Shown here: positions 49,058 through 59,318 of the stretch, in pieces
How the letters are laid out: each line of letters starts with the position of its first letter
Position numbering within the stretch: the stretch's first letter is position 1
Assembly: GCA_949987705.1 (NCBI GenBank)
Contig: OX465282.1
Span: 90,880,070 to 90,944,069 of the forward strand
Reading direction: 5' to 3'
DNA length: 64,000 nt
Source of the DNA: Thereva unica
Taxonomy: Eukaryota; Arthropoda; Insecta; Diptera; Therevidae
Translations under genes and position numbers: made by a program
Notes under the pieces: generated by a model
The model's input: the letters and a program-made list of their open reading frames with translations, nothing else
Told to the model about the DNA's origin: nothing
The model's database searches: none

Positions 49058-49642
49058 CATTCCAAATTCAAAATGGCGGCCAACACTAAATTGCGGAAAG
49101 CTTATAATAGACTAAAAAGTAGAAAATATAACCGATCAACTTTCAATTTTGCACACACTCGTAGTTCGGGTGGTTAATGTGTATGAATGATGAGACGAAT
49201 AGTTGAGTTAAGGGTGAGTTGATAATGAAGAAGCAATACACGTTACAAAAAATCACAAACAAACACAGACATGCTGCTGCCAACTAAATTCAACTACTCA
49301 AATACTGAACTCATGTCCGTATGCATAATTTCAACTAAACCCAGGTAGCAGAGCTGAGTCGAGTTCAATCAACTTTAACCCAACTCGACTCCCGTTTACA
49401 TGTGGTTAGACTTGGGTTCAACTTAAGTTCAACTCATCATGTATAAGTACTAAATGCAATCTGACCTTTTTGTAAAAAAATCAAGAAGACGGTTCCGAGA
49501 TGGCGGCCGTTTTTGCAATTATGTTCCACCGAGCCCACGACATGAGTATCAAATGAATACAGTAAACTGTGTGACGTACTTTTAAATCTAATAGAATTGC
49601 CATCATAAAATGGCGGAATACATATAATAAACTAAAAAGTAG
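49058..49642 (-). repeat. Left arm of a very large inverted repeat
   Basis: Matches 55207-55800 inverted, including AACCCAACTCGACTCCCG, GCATACGGACATGAG inverted, and GGCGGCCAACACTAAATTGC. It contains inverted CATTTGATACCC words. The arms are about 5.6 kb apart. Confidence 0.88.
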
Positions 49643-50466
49643 AAAATAAAATAAATGGTTAAAAAAATTTTTTAAAAAAAATTCTTTTCATTAACTAAAA
49701 AATGTACTGAAAAGTAAAAAATAAAAAATATTTTAAAGAAAGCGTGAAATTTCAATTTTAATGAAAAAGTTAATTAAAAGAATGGCGCATTTTTCATCAA
49801 AAAATTTTGTTAGAATTTGAAATTAACAAAGCAAAAAATTGAGGGTTATTGTAAATCTCACGCGATTTACAGTAATATTTTCAATTTTTGATGAAAAATG
49901 CGCCATTCTTTTAATTAACTTTTTCATTAAAATTGAAATTTCACGCTTTCTTTAAAATATTTTTTGGAACGAAGTTCCTTATCGCGCGTTGCGAAAGGGA
50001 GCTAGACGGAAAAAATTAAGACCAAAAGTTGTAACGACACTTTTTGGTATAGTTGTGCCGTGCAGCGTGCGCATGTTTCCCTGTCTGTCTCTCTCTCTCT
50101 TATAGAAAGCAAGCCAGTTATTTTCGTTTCGTCTTTCTATTTCGCATTGTACAGTGTGGTGTCGCGACGATTATTTTTTTGAGTGTATACAGGTTTTTTG
50201 TACATAATAAATAATAAAATTCGAAAGTGTCAATGACTGGTTTTTGATTTGAATCAAGTGTTCTAAGAAAATTTTGACGGTTGCGTAAAGTGTTCGGAAA
50301 CCCTTTGATAAGTCAACAATTTGATTATAATCTGTGCAACAAAGCAGTCTCTTAAAAGCAAATGCAAATGTGAAATTGCCGTGGCAATCTTTTGATCGTC
50401 GCAGGACTTGTAAATTTTTGATGTGATTGCAAATTTTTGACATTTTCGAAAAGTGCCATAACAATA

Positions 50467-53327
50467 ATGAATCCTGACAGTGTTTCTGCACAAGTTGCGA
50501 ATATTGCTGATGGAGTTAGGTAAGTAGAGATTTTATACAGACAATAATAAATGCTTATGTATTTTTAGCAAGTACGCATTATACTATCTATATCATGCGC
50601 GTTATAATCTCTCCATTATTGTGTGTTTAGCAAGTGTACGCGTCATAACTTTAATAAATTTAAAAGCAAATTATATTTTAATATTACAATATCAATGCGT
50701 ATGTATTTAGCAAGCCATGCGTGTTCTAACCTATAAGGCCCAATTACAATGACCGGATTAGAGCGGAACAGAATCGGATTGAACTGTCAAAGTGGTTTTC
50801 CAAGCATGCGTTTTCCATTTAACCGATTACAATGAACGGATTCAAACGCATTTGATCGCATCTGTGCCGGATTCGTTTTAGTTTGTTTAGAAATCGCCGG
50901 ATTGAGCTGTCAAAATTTTAGTAAACAAATGCTGTGAATGTTTAAGGTTTTATTTTGTTTGGTTTGTTATGTTTTTAAAAATTGTCGGTAATCGTCGGTA
51001 AAGTATTTACGAAAATAATACAATCGAGGCTACAGAAACATCGAGAGCAAACGAGCCGGGAGGAACAAGCGGGATTTAGACCACATCGAGGATGCATTGA
51101 TCAAATATTCGCCCTACGCCAGTTAATGGAAGAAAGAATTCGTTGCGGCAAACGAATTGTCGTCGTTTTCATCGACTTCAAATCCGCTTTCGATTGCATC
51201 GATTGGAACAGCTTGTGGAGAGTCTTGGTAACCGAACACGTGCCATTGAGAATCATCCAACTTCTCCAAGCGTCGTACGATGGCTCAACCAGCAGCGTTC
51301 GTATTCGAAACGACTTATCCGAGGAGTTCCCGATTCAGACGGGTGTCCGACAGGGAGACGTCGCTTCGCCACTTCTCTTCAACGTTGTGATCGACGCGAT
51401 TATGCGTGAAGCATTCGATGGACGACTCGGAGTTCAATACGACGACAACAACTTCGTAACAGACTTAATGTTCGCCGACGATAGCGCTGTTTTCGCCGAC
51501 ACGGATGCCGAAGCAACGGACATCTTATACGATATTTCCCGCATCGCCCAATCATACGGGTTAAAAATCAATGCGGAAAAGACCAAAGTGCTCACAACGG
51601 ATGGATCAAGAGCCAGTGTTCACCTCGATGGAACCCAAATCGAACAGGTTCCAAGGTTCAAATATTTGGGATCATTGGTTGAGGAAACGAAAGTAGCATC
51701 GACGGCCGACGTTCACAGCCGTATCGGCCAGGCAACAGCAACATTCGCCTCGCTCAAGTGGTGCATATGGAAACGAGCAAATATCTCCATCAAAACAAAA
51801 CTACGTCTTTACCGAACGTTGATTCTTCCGATTCTTCTTTATGGATCTGAAACGTGGACACTGCTCAAACCGGACGTTAAGAAGCTCGAGGTCTTCCAAA
51901 TGCGATGTTTGAGGCAGATCCTCCGTGTCTCACTCCGTGATCGCCTTCGAAACGAGGTTGTCAGACAAAGATGCGATCAGCAAACACTGATCGAAGAAGA
52001 AATGCAAAAACGTCGACTACGGTGGTTTGGACATGTTTGCCGAATGGATGATAACCGCTTGCCACGTAAACTTCTCTGGCGAGACCGTCCTGCAGACTGG
52101 AGAATACAGCGATCGGCACCGAAGAAAACCTGGTTGAAGAATATCGAGGGTGACTTAAAGAATCAACGATTATCAGTTACCGAGGCTCGAGACACCGCCA
52201 AAAACCGAGAAGAATGGAAGCGAATCGTGAATAGAGTTCGGGACCCAGCGGCACCGACAGCAGCGTATCCGTTGCGGGGACGTCCCGCTCGGACCGCCAG
52301 CTAACGGATCAAAGAAGAAAAGAAGAAGATTTTGTTTGGTTTGTTATGTTTTTAAAAATGTTTTCAGACGAGCAGTTAATCGCAGAGGTGAAAGATTACG
52401 AAGTACTGTACAACAAGGCAAAGAGTGGATATAAAAACTTTGACGTTTAAATGCGAACTGATCCGTTCATTGTAATCAGTGCAGTTTCCTATCCGTTCTG
52501 ATGCGTTCTTTTGACATTTCAATCCGCCTAGATCCGGTCATTGTAATTGGGCCTATAGGCTGATGTGTTTACGAAGTCGAGAGAGTATATATATACCGGG
52601 TGCGGCGGCAGATTGCGCGCTGCGAGTCCTTAAGGGAATGGCAGGCGAAGTGGGACGAGTCTGTTAAGGGTCGTTGGACCCACAGACTTATCCCTAATGT
52701 GGAAATATGGGCAACGAGGGAGCGTGGGGAAGTAAGTTACGACCTCACGCAGTTCCTGAGCGGACATGGGGGGTAGGTATAGGAAATACCTCCACCGCTT
52801 TGGGCACGATGATTCACCGTTGTGTCCGGTGTGCCCAGCGACGGAGGAAGACGCAGAACACGTCTTCTTTACCTGCTCGAGATTCGCCGAGGAAAGGGCG
52901 AAACTAGAAGAAAGGGTCGAGGAGCCACTAACGCCCGACAACATCGTAGACCATATGATGAGGTCTGAGGAAATGTGGAGGGACGTGGAAGCAACCCTAA
53001 AGACCATTCGCAGAAAGCTGAGGCAAGAAGAAGCCATAAGAAATAGAAAAAGGCACAGAAATGCCGCGAGCAGAAGCAGCTGAATGAAGCTGAACGACCC
53101 CCGCGATGTAATGCTTATTAGCCAGTCCCGCGGGGGGTGGATCACGTCGGAGGGGCTTTTTTAGTTCTCATGTTCATAGACCCATATATGCGTATGTGCA
53201 CTTATGTGTCCATATGTGTGTATGTGTGGATTTACGTGAAACATAACCGTCATGCGGGATCGGCCAGTAAAGGGCACATGAGTCATGCCGGTAGCGAATG
53301 CTTTTTTACCCCCAGGAAAAAAAATAA

Positions 53328-53359
<32 letters not shown>

Positions 53360-53388
53360 CTGTGTGTGTGTGAATGTGGGTGTGTGTT

Positions 53389-53444
<56 letters not shown>

Positions 53445-53622
53445 TGTGTGTGTATGTATATGTACATTTTTTTGCTTTTTTTATTTCAATAGCGAATCAA
53501 CTATAGCATCGACTACTGAGGTACAAACTGTAACATCAAGGAAAAAGCCAAATGCACAAAGATGTAGAGAATATCGTAAGAGAAAGATGTTACAAAATAC
53601 AATGGTACAAAACATAACTTAA
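50467..53622 (+). CDS. Two-exon small basic ORF of the Helentron-like element
   Basis: Exon 1 is 50467-50519 ([17 protein letters not shown]), ending at a perfect AG|GTAAGT donor. Exon 2 is 53493-53622, after TTTATTTCAATAG. The join is in phase and gives 60 residues ending at TAA. Exon 2 has [18 protein letters not shown], like the basic start (RCREYR.RK) of Helitron/Helentron proteins. All the rest of the Rep-helicase is absent, so it is an internally deleted derivative. Its intron now contains a Harbinger element, an RTE copy, an R1 fragment and a (TG)n tract. Translation is unproven. Confidence 0.5.
50952..50982. other. 31-bp target-site duplication of the RTE copy, left
   Basis: Begins ATTTTGTTTGGTTTG and ends TTTTTAAAAAT. 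It is identical to 52329-52359. Confidence 0.92.
50983..52328 (+). mobile_element. RTE-type retrotransposon, 5' truncated, young
   Basis: Encodes the C-terminal RT half in one open frame to 52304: [69 protein letters not shown] (catalytic box FADD), [45 protein letters not shown]. The 3' tail is GATCAAAGAAGAAAAGAAG. An exact 31-bp duplication flanks it (50952-50982, 52329-52359). No stop in 440 codons suggests recent insertion; the 5' half with the endonuclease was never copied, so it is not active. Confidence 0.88.
52358..52450 (+). CDS. MADF-like N-terminal fragment, 30 aa
   Basis: ATG at 52358 (an in-frame ATG also at 52346) gives [20 protein letters not shown] then [10 protein letters not shown] and stop. 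The LI-x2-V-x2-Y-x-x-LY-x-K-x5-YKN spacing is that of the start of a MADF/Myb-like DNA-binding domain. PIF/Harbinger elements carry such a second protein as transposase partner. Here only the first helix or two remain, so it is a remnant. The first codon overlaps the 31-bp duplication. Confidence 0.5.
   Translation: MFSDEQLIAEVKDYEVLYNKAKSGYKNFDV
52600..53083 (+). pseudogene. R1-type retrotransposon, 3' end of ORF2
   Basis: [19 protein letters not shown] and [16 protein letters not shown] in one frame, then after a one-base shift near 52770 [32 protein letters not shown], in the next. The C-x2-C..H-x4-C knuckle is typical of the R1 clade C-terminus. Stop at 53081; the 3' UTR (CCCCCGCGATGTAATGC) follows to about 53160. 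All upstream domains are lacking. Confidence 0.8.
53332..53460. repeat. (TG)n microsatellite
   Basis: Two long TG runs separated by short interruptions lie in the intron of the Helentron-like ORF. Confidence 0.95.
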
Positions 53623-53792
53623 AAACAAAATTTTTATTACAATTCCTTCACTAATTAATCGAAAGGAACTTCGTTCCATCCGGGTGTCCCTTGACACCTC
53701 TTTGCTTTTTTTTATTTTTTACTTTACAGTACATTTTTTAGTTAATGAAAAGAATTTTTTTTAAAAAATTTTTTAACCATTTATTTTTTCTT

Positions 53793-54943
53793 TAGCAGTT
53801 CTCACTTGACCTTCACTTAAGCTTCCTTGCACACGTTATTCTTTTCCGGATTATAAAGTCAGAAAGTTTTACCTCATGATTCACATTTTATTTTTTCCGC
53901 ATCTGAGGCTTCTCGTCAAAAACTTTACTTTTAGAATTTGTATAGACTTAATAAGTGAACTTTAACAATTGTGTTGTGTGAACATTTAAAAAGTGTATTC
54001 CATAATTAATCCTACGAATCCGTTACGCCATAAAAACGTCACAATATTTCAATATATTATATTATACAATCTCTTTTTAGGAATTAAATTGGTGAAAACC
54101 AATTTTTTAAATGTTTTATTACATACTAACAAAAACCCGCGTTCGGTGTGCATAGTACGGGATAAGAAAAGGGTATATTGAAACAAAGCTAACATGATTT
54201 TTGGGTACATACAAAATTTAGTTCCCTATAAAAAATATGTTAACTACGATTTTTTTTAAATACGAGGTTCAGCACCAACTACCAGAAAAAATTGTTTTGC
54301 GTAAACAACAGACACCTAGAAATCAAATTCAGAATACGTCTCGTACGAGTAGATTTTGACGTTTAGAGGTAATTGGCTCCCTGTGCCGAACTTTCCCCCT
54401 GGCTACCTTAACATTTTTTCCCAGCTACTATGCATCCCAAAAATTCACAATTTCGGCCCCTTAAACAAATCGAACAAATACATTACGGCTGGAGACAAAC
54501 ATTGGCAACATAATAAGACTACTGATTTGACCCGTTGCTGTTTCCCGTTATCGTGTATCATCGTTACATGTTTTGACAGTTGATCATACCGCCCGCACTG
54601 GCAATACAAAAATATGCAGAATATATGTACATATTTATTCAAGGTTAACAATTCACTGTAACACTTTTATATAAACGATACTCGCTGTTTCACCTGTAAG
54701 TATTACAACGTTATTGTGGCATTACTGAGTTGAGTCGACTTAGTTGAGTTGATATTTTCGAAGTCGTCTTAAATGTCGCTCATCAAAATTTCCGCGTCAT
54801 TCTTACATACCTCCTACCATAAATCGTGATATATAATAATAATAATAATAATAATAATTATATTTCAAAGAAAGTACACAAGATTTACATCTTTTAGAGT
54901 ACATAATACGGTGGATATAAAAGAATGAAAAAAAATATATAAA
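53793..54943. other. Central region between fold-back copies, no gene recognised
   Basis: AT-rich. 54420-54480 (CCCAAAAATTCACAATTTCGG) resembles 58350-58390 (CCCAAAAATGCACAATTTGAT), so this looks like the internal part of a repeated element. A (TAA)n tract lies at 54836-54858. Confidence 0.5.
54836..54858. repeat. (TAA)n microsatellite
   Basis: About eight TAA units. Confidence 0.9.
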
Positions 54944-55206
54944 AAATAAATGGTTAAAAAATTTTTTAAAAAAAATTCTTTTCATTAACTAAAAAATGTA
55001 CTGAAAAGTAAAAAATAAAAAATATTTTAAAGAAAGCGTGAAATTTCAATTTTAATGAAAAAGTTAATTAAAAGAATGGCGCATTTTTCATCAAAAATTG
55101 AAAATATAACTGTAAATCGCGTGAGATTTACAATAACCCTCAATTTTTTGCTTTGTTAATTTCAAATTCTAACAAAATTTTTTGATGAAAAATACGCCAT
55201 TCTTTC
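54944..55206. mobile_element. Fold-back hairpin element (copy ii)
   Basis: Same sequence as 49643-49900 in the same orientation up to GCGCATTTTTCATCAAAAATTG. It then has the loop inverted (GTAAATCGCGTGAGATTTAC, then GAGGGTT inverse) and one short closing arm. The opposite orientation of the loop suggests recombination between the arms. Confidence 0.75.
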
Positions 55207-55800
55207 TTTATTTTCTACTTTTTAGTTTATTATATGTATTCCGCCATTTTATGATGGCAATTCTATTAGATTTAAAAGTACGTCACACAGTTTACTTTAT
55301 TCATTTGATACCCATGTCGTGGGCTCGGTGGGTGGAACATAATTGCAAAAACGGCCGCCATCTCGGAACCGTCTTCTTGATTTTTTTACAAAAAGGTCAG
55401 ATTGCATTTAGTACTTATACATGATGAGTTGAACTCAAGTTGAACCCAAGTCTAACTACATGTAAACGGGAGTCGAGTTGGGTTAAGGTTGATTGAACTC
55501 GACTCAGCTCTGCTACCTGGGTTTAGTTGAAATTATGCATACGGACATGAGTTCAGTATTTGAGTAGTTGAATTTAGTTGGCAGCAGCATGTCTGTGTTT
55601 GTTTGTGATTTTTTGTAACGTGTATTGCTTCTTTATTATCAACTCACCCTTAACTCAACTATTCATCTCATCATTCATACACATTAACCACCCGAACTAC
55701 GAGTGTGTGCAAAATTGGAAGTGGATCGGTTATATTTTCTACTTTTTAGTCTATTATAAGCTTTCCGCAATTTAGTGTTGGCCGCCATTTTGAATTTGGA
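55207..55800 (+). repeat. Right arm of the very large inverted repeat
   Basis: Inverse of 49058-49642. It holds ATTCATTTGATACCCATG (55304), GGGAGTCGAGTTGGGTTAAG and the GTGTGCAAAATTGG word, and leads directly into the 269-bp array. Confidence 0.88.
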
Positions 55801-57536
55801 ATGACGCCACATAGCTTATTGTGTTCTACCTGTCATATCCTTTCATTTGATACCCATGTCAGAGGGCCGCGGAGCACAATTTCAAAAATCGGGCGCCATT
55901 TTGGAACCGCCATCTTGATATTTTTACAAAATGGCCAGATTTTGAATTTGGAATGACGCCACATAGCTTATTGTGTTCTACCTGTCATATCCTTTCATTT
56001 GATACCCATGTCAGAGGGCCGCGGAGCACAATTTCAAAAATCGGGCGCCATTTTGGAACCGCCATCTTGATATTTTTACAAAATGGCCAGATTGCATTGT
56101 CATCCAAACTAAACGTGTATGCAAAATTTCAGCTCTATCCGAAACCGGGAAGTGGGTCAAATTTAACTTCCAAGATTTGACGACAAACAGTGTAAGTGTT
56201 GGCCGCCATTTTGAATTTGGAAGACGCCACATAGCTTATTGTGTTCTACCTGTCATATCCTTTCATTTGATACCCATGTCAGAGGGCCGCGGAGCACAAT
56301 TTCAAAAATCGGGCGCCATTTTGGAACCGCCATCTTGATATTTTTACAAAATGGCCAGATTGCATTGTCATCCAAACTAAACGTGTATGCAAAATTTCAG
56401 CTCTATCCGAAACCGGGAAGTGGGTCAAATTTAACTTCCAAGATTTGACGACAAACAGTGTAAGTGTTGGCCGCCATTTGGAATTTGGAATGACGCCACA
56501 AAGCTTATTGTGTTCTACCTGTCATATCCTTTCATTTGATACCCATGTCAGAGGGCCGCGGAGCACAATTTCAAAAATCGGGCGCCATTTTGGAGCCGCC
56601 ATCTTGATATTTTTACAAAATGGCCAGATTGCATTGTCATCCAAACTAAACGTGTATGCAAAATTTCAGCTCTATCCGAAACCGGGAAGTGGGTCAAATT
56701 TAACTTCCAAGATTTGACGACAAACAATGTAAGTGTTGGCCGCCATTTTGAATTTGGAATGACGCCACATAGCTTATTGTGTTCTACCTGTCATATCCTT
56801 TCATTTGATACCCATGTCAGAGGGCCGCGGAGCACAATTTCAAAAATCGGGCGCCATTTTGGAACCGCCATCTTGATATTTTTACAAAATGGCCAGATTG
56901 CATTGTCATCCAAACTAAACGTGTATGCAAAATTTCAGCTCTATCCGAAACCGGGAAGTGGGTCAAATTTAACTTCCAAGATTTGACGACAAACAGTGTA
57001 AGTGTTGGCCGCCATTTTGAATTTGGAATGACGCCACATAGCTTATTGTGTTCTACCTGTCATATCCTTTCATTTGATACCCATGTCAGAGGGCTGCGGA
57101 GCACAATTTCAAAAATCGGGCGCCATTTTGGAACCGCCATATTGATATTTTTACAAAATGGCCAGATTGCATTGTCACCCAAACTAAACGTGTATGCAAA
57201 ATTTCAGCTCTATCCGAAACCGGGAAGTGGGTCAAATTTAACTTCCAAGATTTGACGACAAACAGTGTAAGTGTTGGCCGCCATTTTGAATTTGGAATGA
57301 CGCCACATAGCTTATTGTGTTCTACCTGTCATATCCTTTCATTTGATACCCATGTCAGAGGGCCGCGGAGCACAATTTCAAAAATCGGGCGCCATTTTGG
57401 AACCGCCATCTTGATATTTTTACAAAATGGCCAGATTGCATTGTTATCCAAACTAAACGTGTATGCAAAATTTCAGCTCTATCCGAAACCGGGAAGTGGG
57501 TCAAATTTAACTTCCAAGATTTGACGACACACAGTG
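55783..57536 (+). repeat. 269-bp tandem array, about 6.5 units
   Basis: The first unit is truncated (55783-55938). Then full units follow with a period of 269 bp (repeat points 56445, 56714, 56983, 57252). Each has ATGACGCCACATAGCTTATT, CATTTGATACCCATGTCAGA, GGGCCGCGGAGCACAATTTC, GGGCGCCATTTTGGA and ACGTGTATGCAAAATTTCAG. Units are over 95% alike by eye. Open frames of 90 codons recur in each unit but shift frame, start at TTG, and reflect the repeat only. Confidence 0.95.
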
Positions 57537-57715
57537 TAAAATAAACTAAGCGCCATTTTGGAACTGCCATCTTGATATTTTTACAAAATGGCCAGATTGC
57601 ATTGTCATCCAAACTAAACGTGTATGCAAAATTTCAGCTCTATCCGAAACCGGGAAGTGGGTCAAATTTAACTTCCAAGATTTGACGACAAACAGTGTAA
57701 GTTAAATAAAATATA
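57537..57715 (+). repeat. Partial 269-bp unit at the array end
   Basis: GCGCCATTTTGGAACTGCC to ACGACAAACAGTGTAAG, lacking the first 90 or so bases of the unit. Confidence 0.88.
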
Positions 57716-58243
57716 TAGTTTAAAAAAAGTAAAAAATAAAAAAAATAAAAAAAAATTTTTAAGAAACTCTTTTCTTTACCTTAATATATTGATCAGTTGT
57801 GAACACAAAATTAATATAAATACTAAAAAAATCGACTAAAAGGTAAAAAATAAGAAGATTTTAAACAATATAAACTTTTAAATCAAAATGGAAAAAATCT
57901 CACACATTCCTTAAAGAAAAGCGTGGGGTGCGTTTTTATGAAACAAAATGCTCAATTAGTGAAAATTCGTAGCTGTCTGAAATGTTAAAATGAACTCGCG
58001 GCAGTCATGTTTTTTTAAGTTCAGGTTGGTATGGGCGCCCCACGCTTTTCTTTAAGGAATGTGTGAGATTTTTTCCATTTTGATTTAAAAGTTTATATTG
58101 TTTAAAATCTTCTTATTTTTTTCCTTTTAGTCGATTTTTTTAGTATTTATATTAATTTTGTGTTCACAACTGATCAATTAAGGTAAAGAAAAGAGTTTCT
58201 TAAAATTTTTTTTTTATTTTTTTTATTTTTTACTTTTTAGTAA
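57716..58243. mobile_element. Fold-back hairpin element with GCGTGGGG core
   Basis: Arms of about 200 bp start AAAGTAAAAAATAAA, pass TTGATCAGTTGTGAACAC and end TCCTTAAAGAAAAGCGTGGG. The inverse starts CCCACGCTTTTCTTTAAGGA. The loop is about 95 bp. No ORF. Confidence 0.88.
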
Positions 58244-58532
58244 CGAATAGCGTTAATTAATACATTACAATTTCCAAACTAATTAGATTATCATGTTAAA
58301 TAAGGAAACTTTTTTACATGTTTTGTATTTGTTTCTTTACAACAGTTCTCAAGTGCAGCCCAAAAATGCACAATTTGATGACCCCTCAAAAATCTAATAG
58401 CGCTCTACGTTTATTTTTTACATTTTGAAAGGTAGTGTGCTCGCGTATACTGGCTGGAGCAATAAAAACTAAAAACTGGAAACATATTTTTTTGCATCTT
58501 TTTAAATCATATTTTTATTTGCTATTGGTAGC
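58244..58532. other. Repeat-derived spacer
   Basis: Contains TATACTGGCTGGAGCAATAA (58448), the same word that ends the stems of the fold-back at 63529-63852, and a segment like 54420-54480. It is the host of the non-LTR C insertion. Confidence 0.5.
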
Positions 58533-59318
58533 TATGTTATTATTATTTTATTATTATTTATTTATTATTATTATTTATTTATTAAACGGGAATACTCCCT
58601 ATATACATTTCATATAATACCTTTGATTTTATAACAATACATAAGTAATTTTATTTATTTATAAATGTTTTTACGAGAAAAAAAAAAATTAAATTTAGTA
58701 TAAAACGCAATTTTTTTCTTTTTCCTTTTTTTTTTCTCTTTTGTTTTCTTTTTGCACCGTTTTTTTCTTTGTTATAACTAAAAATTATTGAAAAACAGTA
58801 CAAGTATTAACAAACAATTTTCAATTTTTATATATACTTTCTTAACACACTACTTGCATACACATTCACAATTTATCTAATATGGAAATGACTCGAAATG
58901 GTTTTTATAGTTTTTTCAAGGTTAACCTCTACAACAACTTTTTGAATTTTTGCAAGTAAAAGAAAAATTAACATAAAAAAAAAATAAAAATAATTTGGAG
59001 TTTTGGGTTTGGCTTCTGGAATGAGCTTTACATTTTCGTATTATTTCATATTGGATGGTTGTAAATAAAATAATAAAATAATAAACCATTTTTACAAAAT
59101 TATATCTTATACGATTGTTAAATCATAATTTATTAATTTATTCATTGAACGGGAATACTCAATATATACATTTCATATAACATCTCTGACTTTATAATTG
59201 TGTCGCTTTTACATCGCAAATAATTTTTTTTTACACAAGTTATAAACAAATTATGAACAAATTATGCACAGATTCATACATTCAATAAAAGATAAATTAA
59301 AGGAAAACAATAGATAAT

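Larger units (their letters stand above)
50736..52554 (+). mobile_element. Non-autonomous Harbinger-like element, TSD ATA
   Basis: Ends AGGCCCAATTACAATGACCG with inverse CGGTCATTGTAATTGGGCCT. ATA lies at 50733-50735 and 52555-52557. The interior has further inverted words (CCGATTACAATGAACGGAT against ATCCGTTCATTGTAATC). It retains a MADF-like fragment, which supports PIF/Harbinger origin. An RTE copy is inserted in it. Confidence 0.75.
49966..53705 (+). mobile_element. Helentron-like element with nested insertions
   Basis: Starts GGAACGAAGTTCCTTATCGC and has the inverted word GGAACTTCGTTCC at 53665-53677, near the other end. A short hairpin (GGTGTC-CCTT-GACACC) then precedes the end CTCTTTGC. 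It sits between T residues with no duplication. Subterminal inverted repeats, a 3' hairpin, a (TG)n tract and T-T insertion match what I recall of Helentron and HINE elements. It carries a small two-exon ORF. Confidence 0.65.
49643..53792. mobile_element. Fold-back hairpin element (copy i), split by a Helentron-like insertion
   Basis: Left part 49643-49965 folds on itself (AAAGAATGGCGCATTTTTCA against its inverse near 49885). The outer stem AAATGGTTAAAAAA..GTAAAAAATAAAAAATATTT finds its inverse after the insertion, at 53706-53792. A related copy lies at 54944-55206. Confidence 0.75.

Noticed and set aside
52630..53145. Minus-strand 171-codon frame
   Set aside because: Antisense of the R1 C-terminal region, whose zinc knuckle reads on the plus strand.
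53285..53506. Frames rich in Cys/Val
   Set aside because: Translation of the (TG)n microsatellite; only the part after 53493 has support as exon 2 of the Helentron-like ORF.
56239..57524. Five repeated open frames of 69-90 codons in a row with overlapping ends
   Set aside because: They arise from the 269-bp unit, start at TTG or internal ATG, and show no codon-type conservation different from the other positions. Treated as repeat, not genes.
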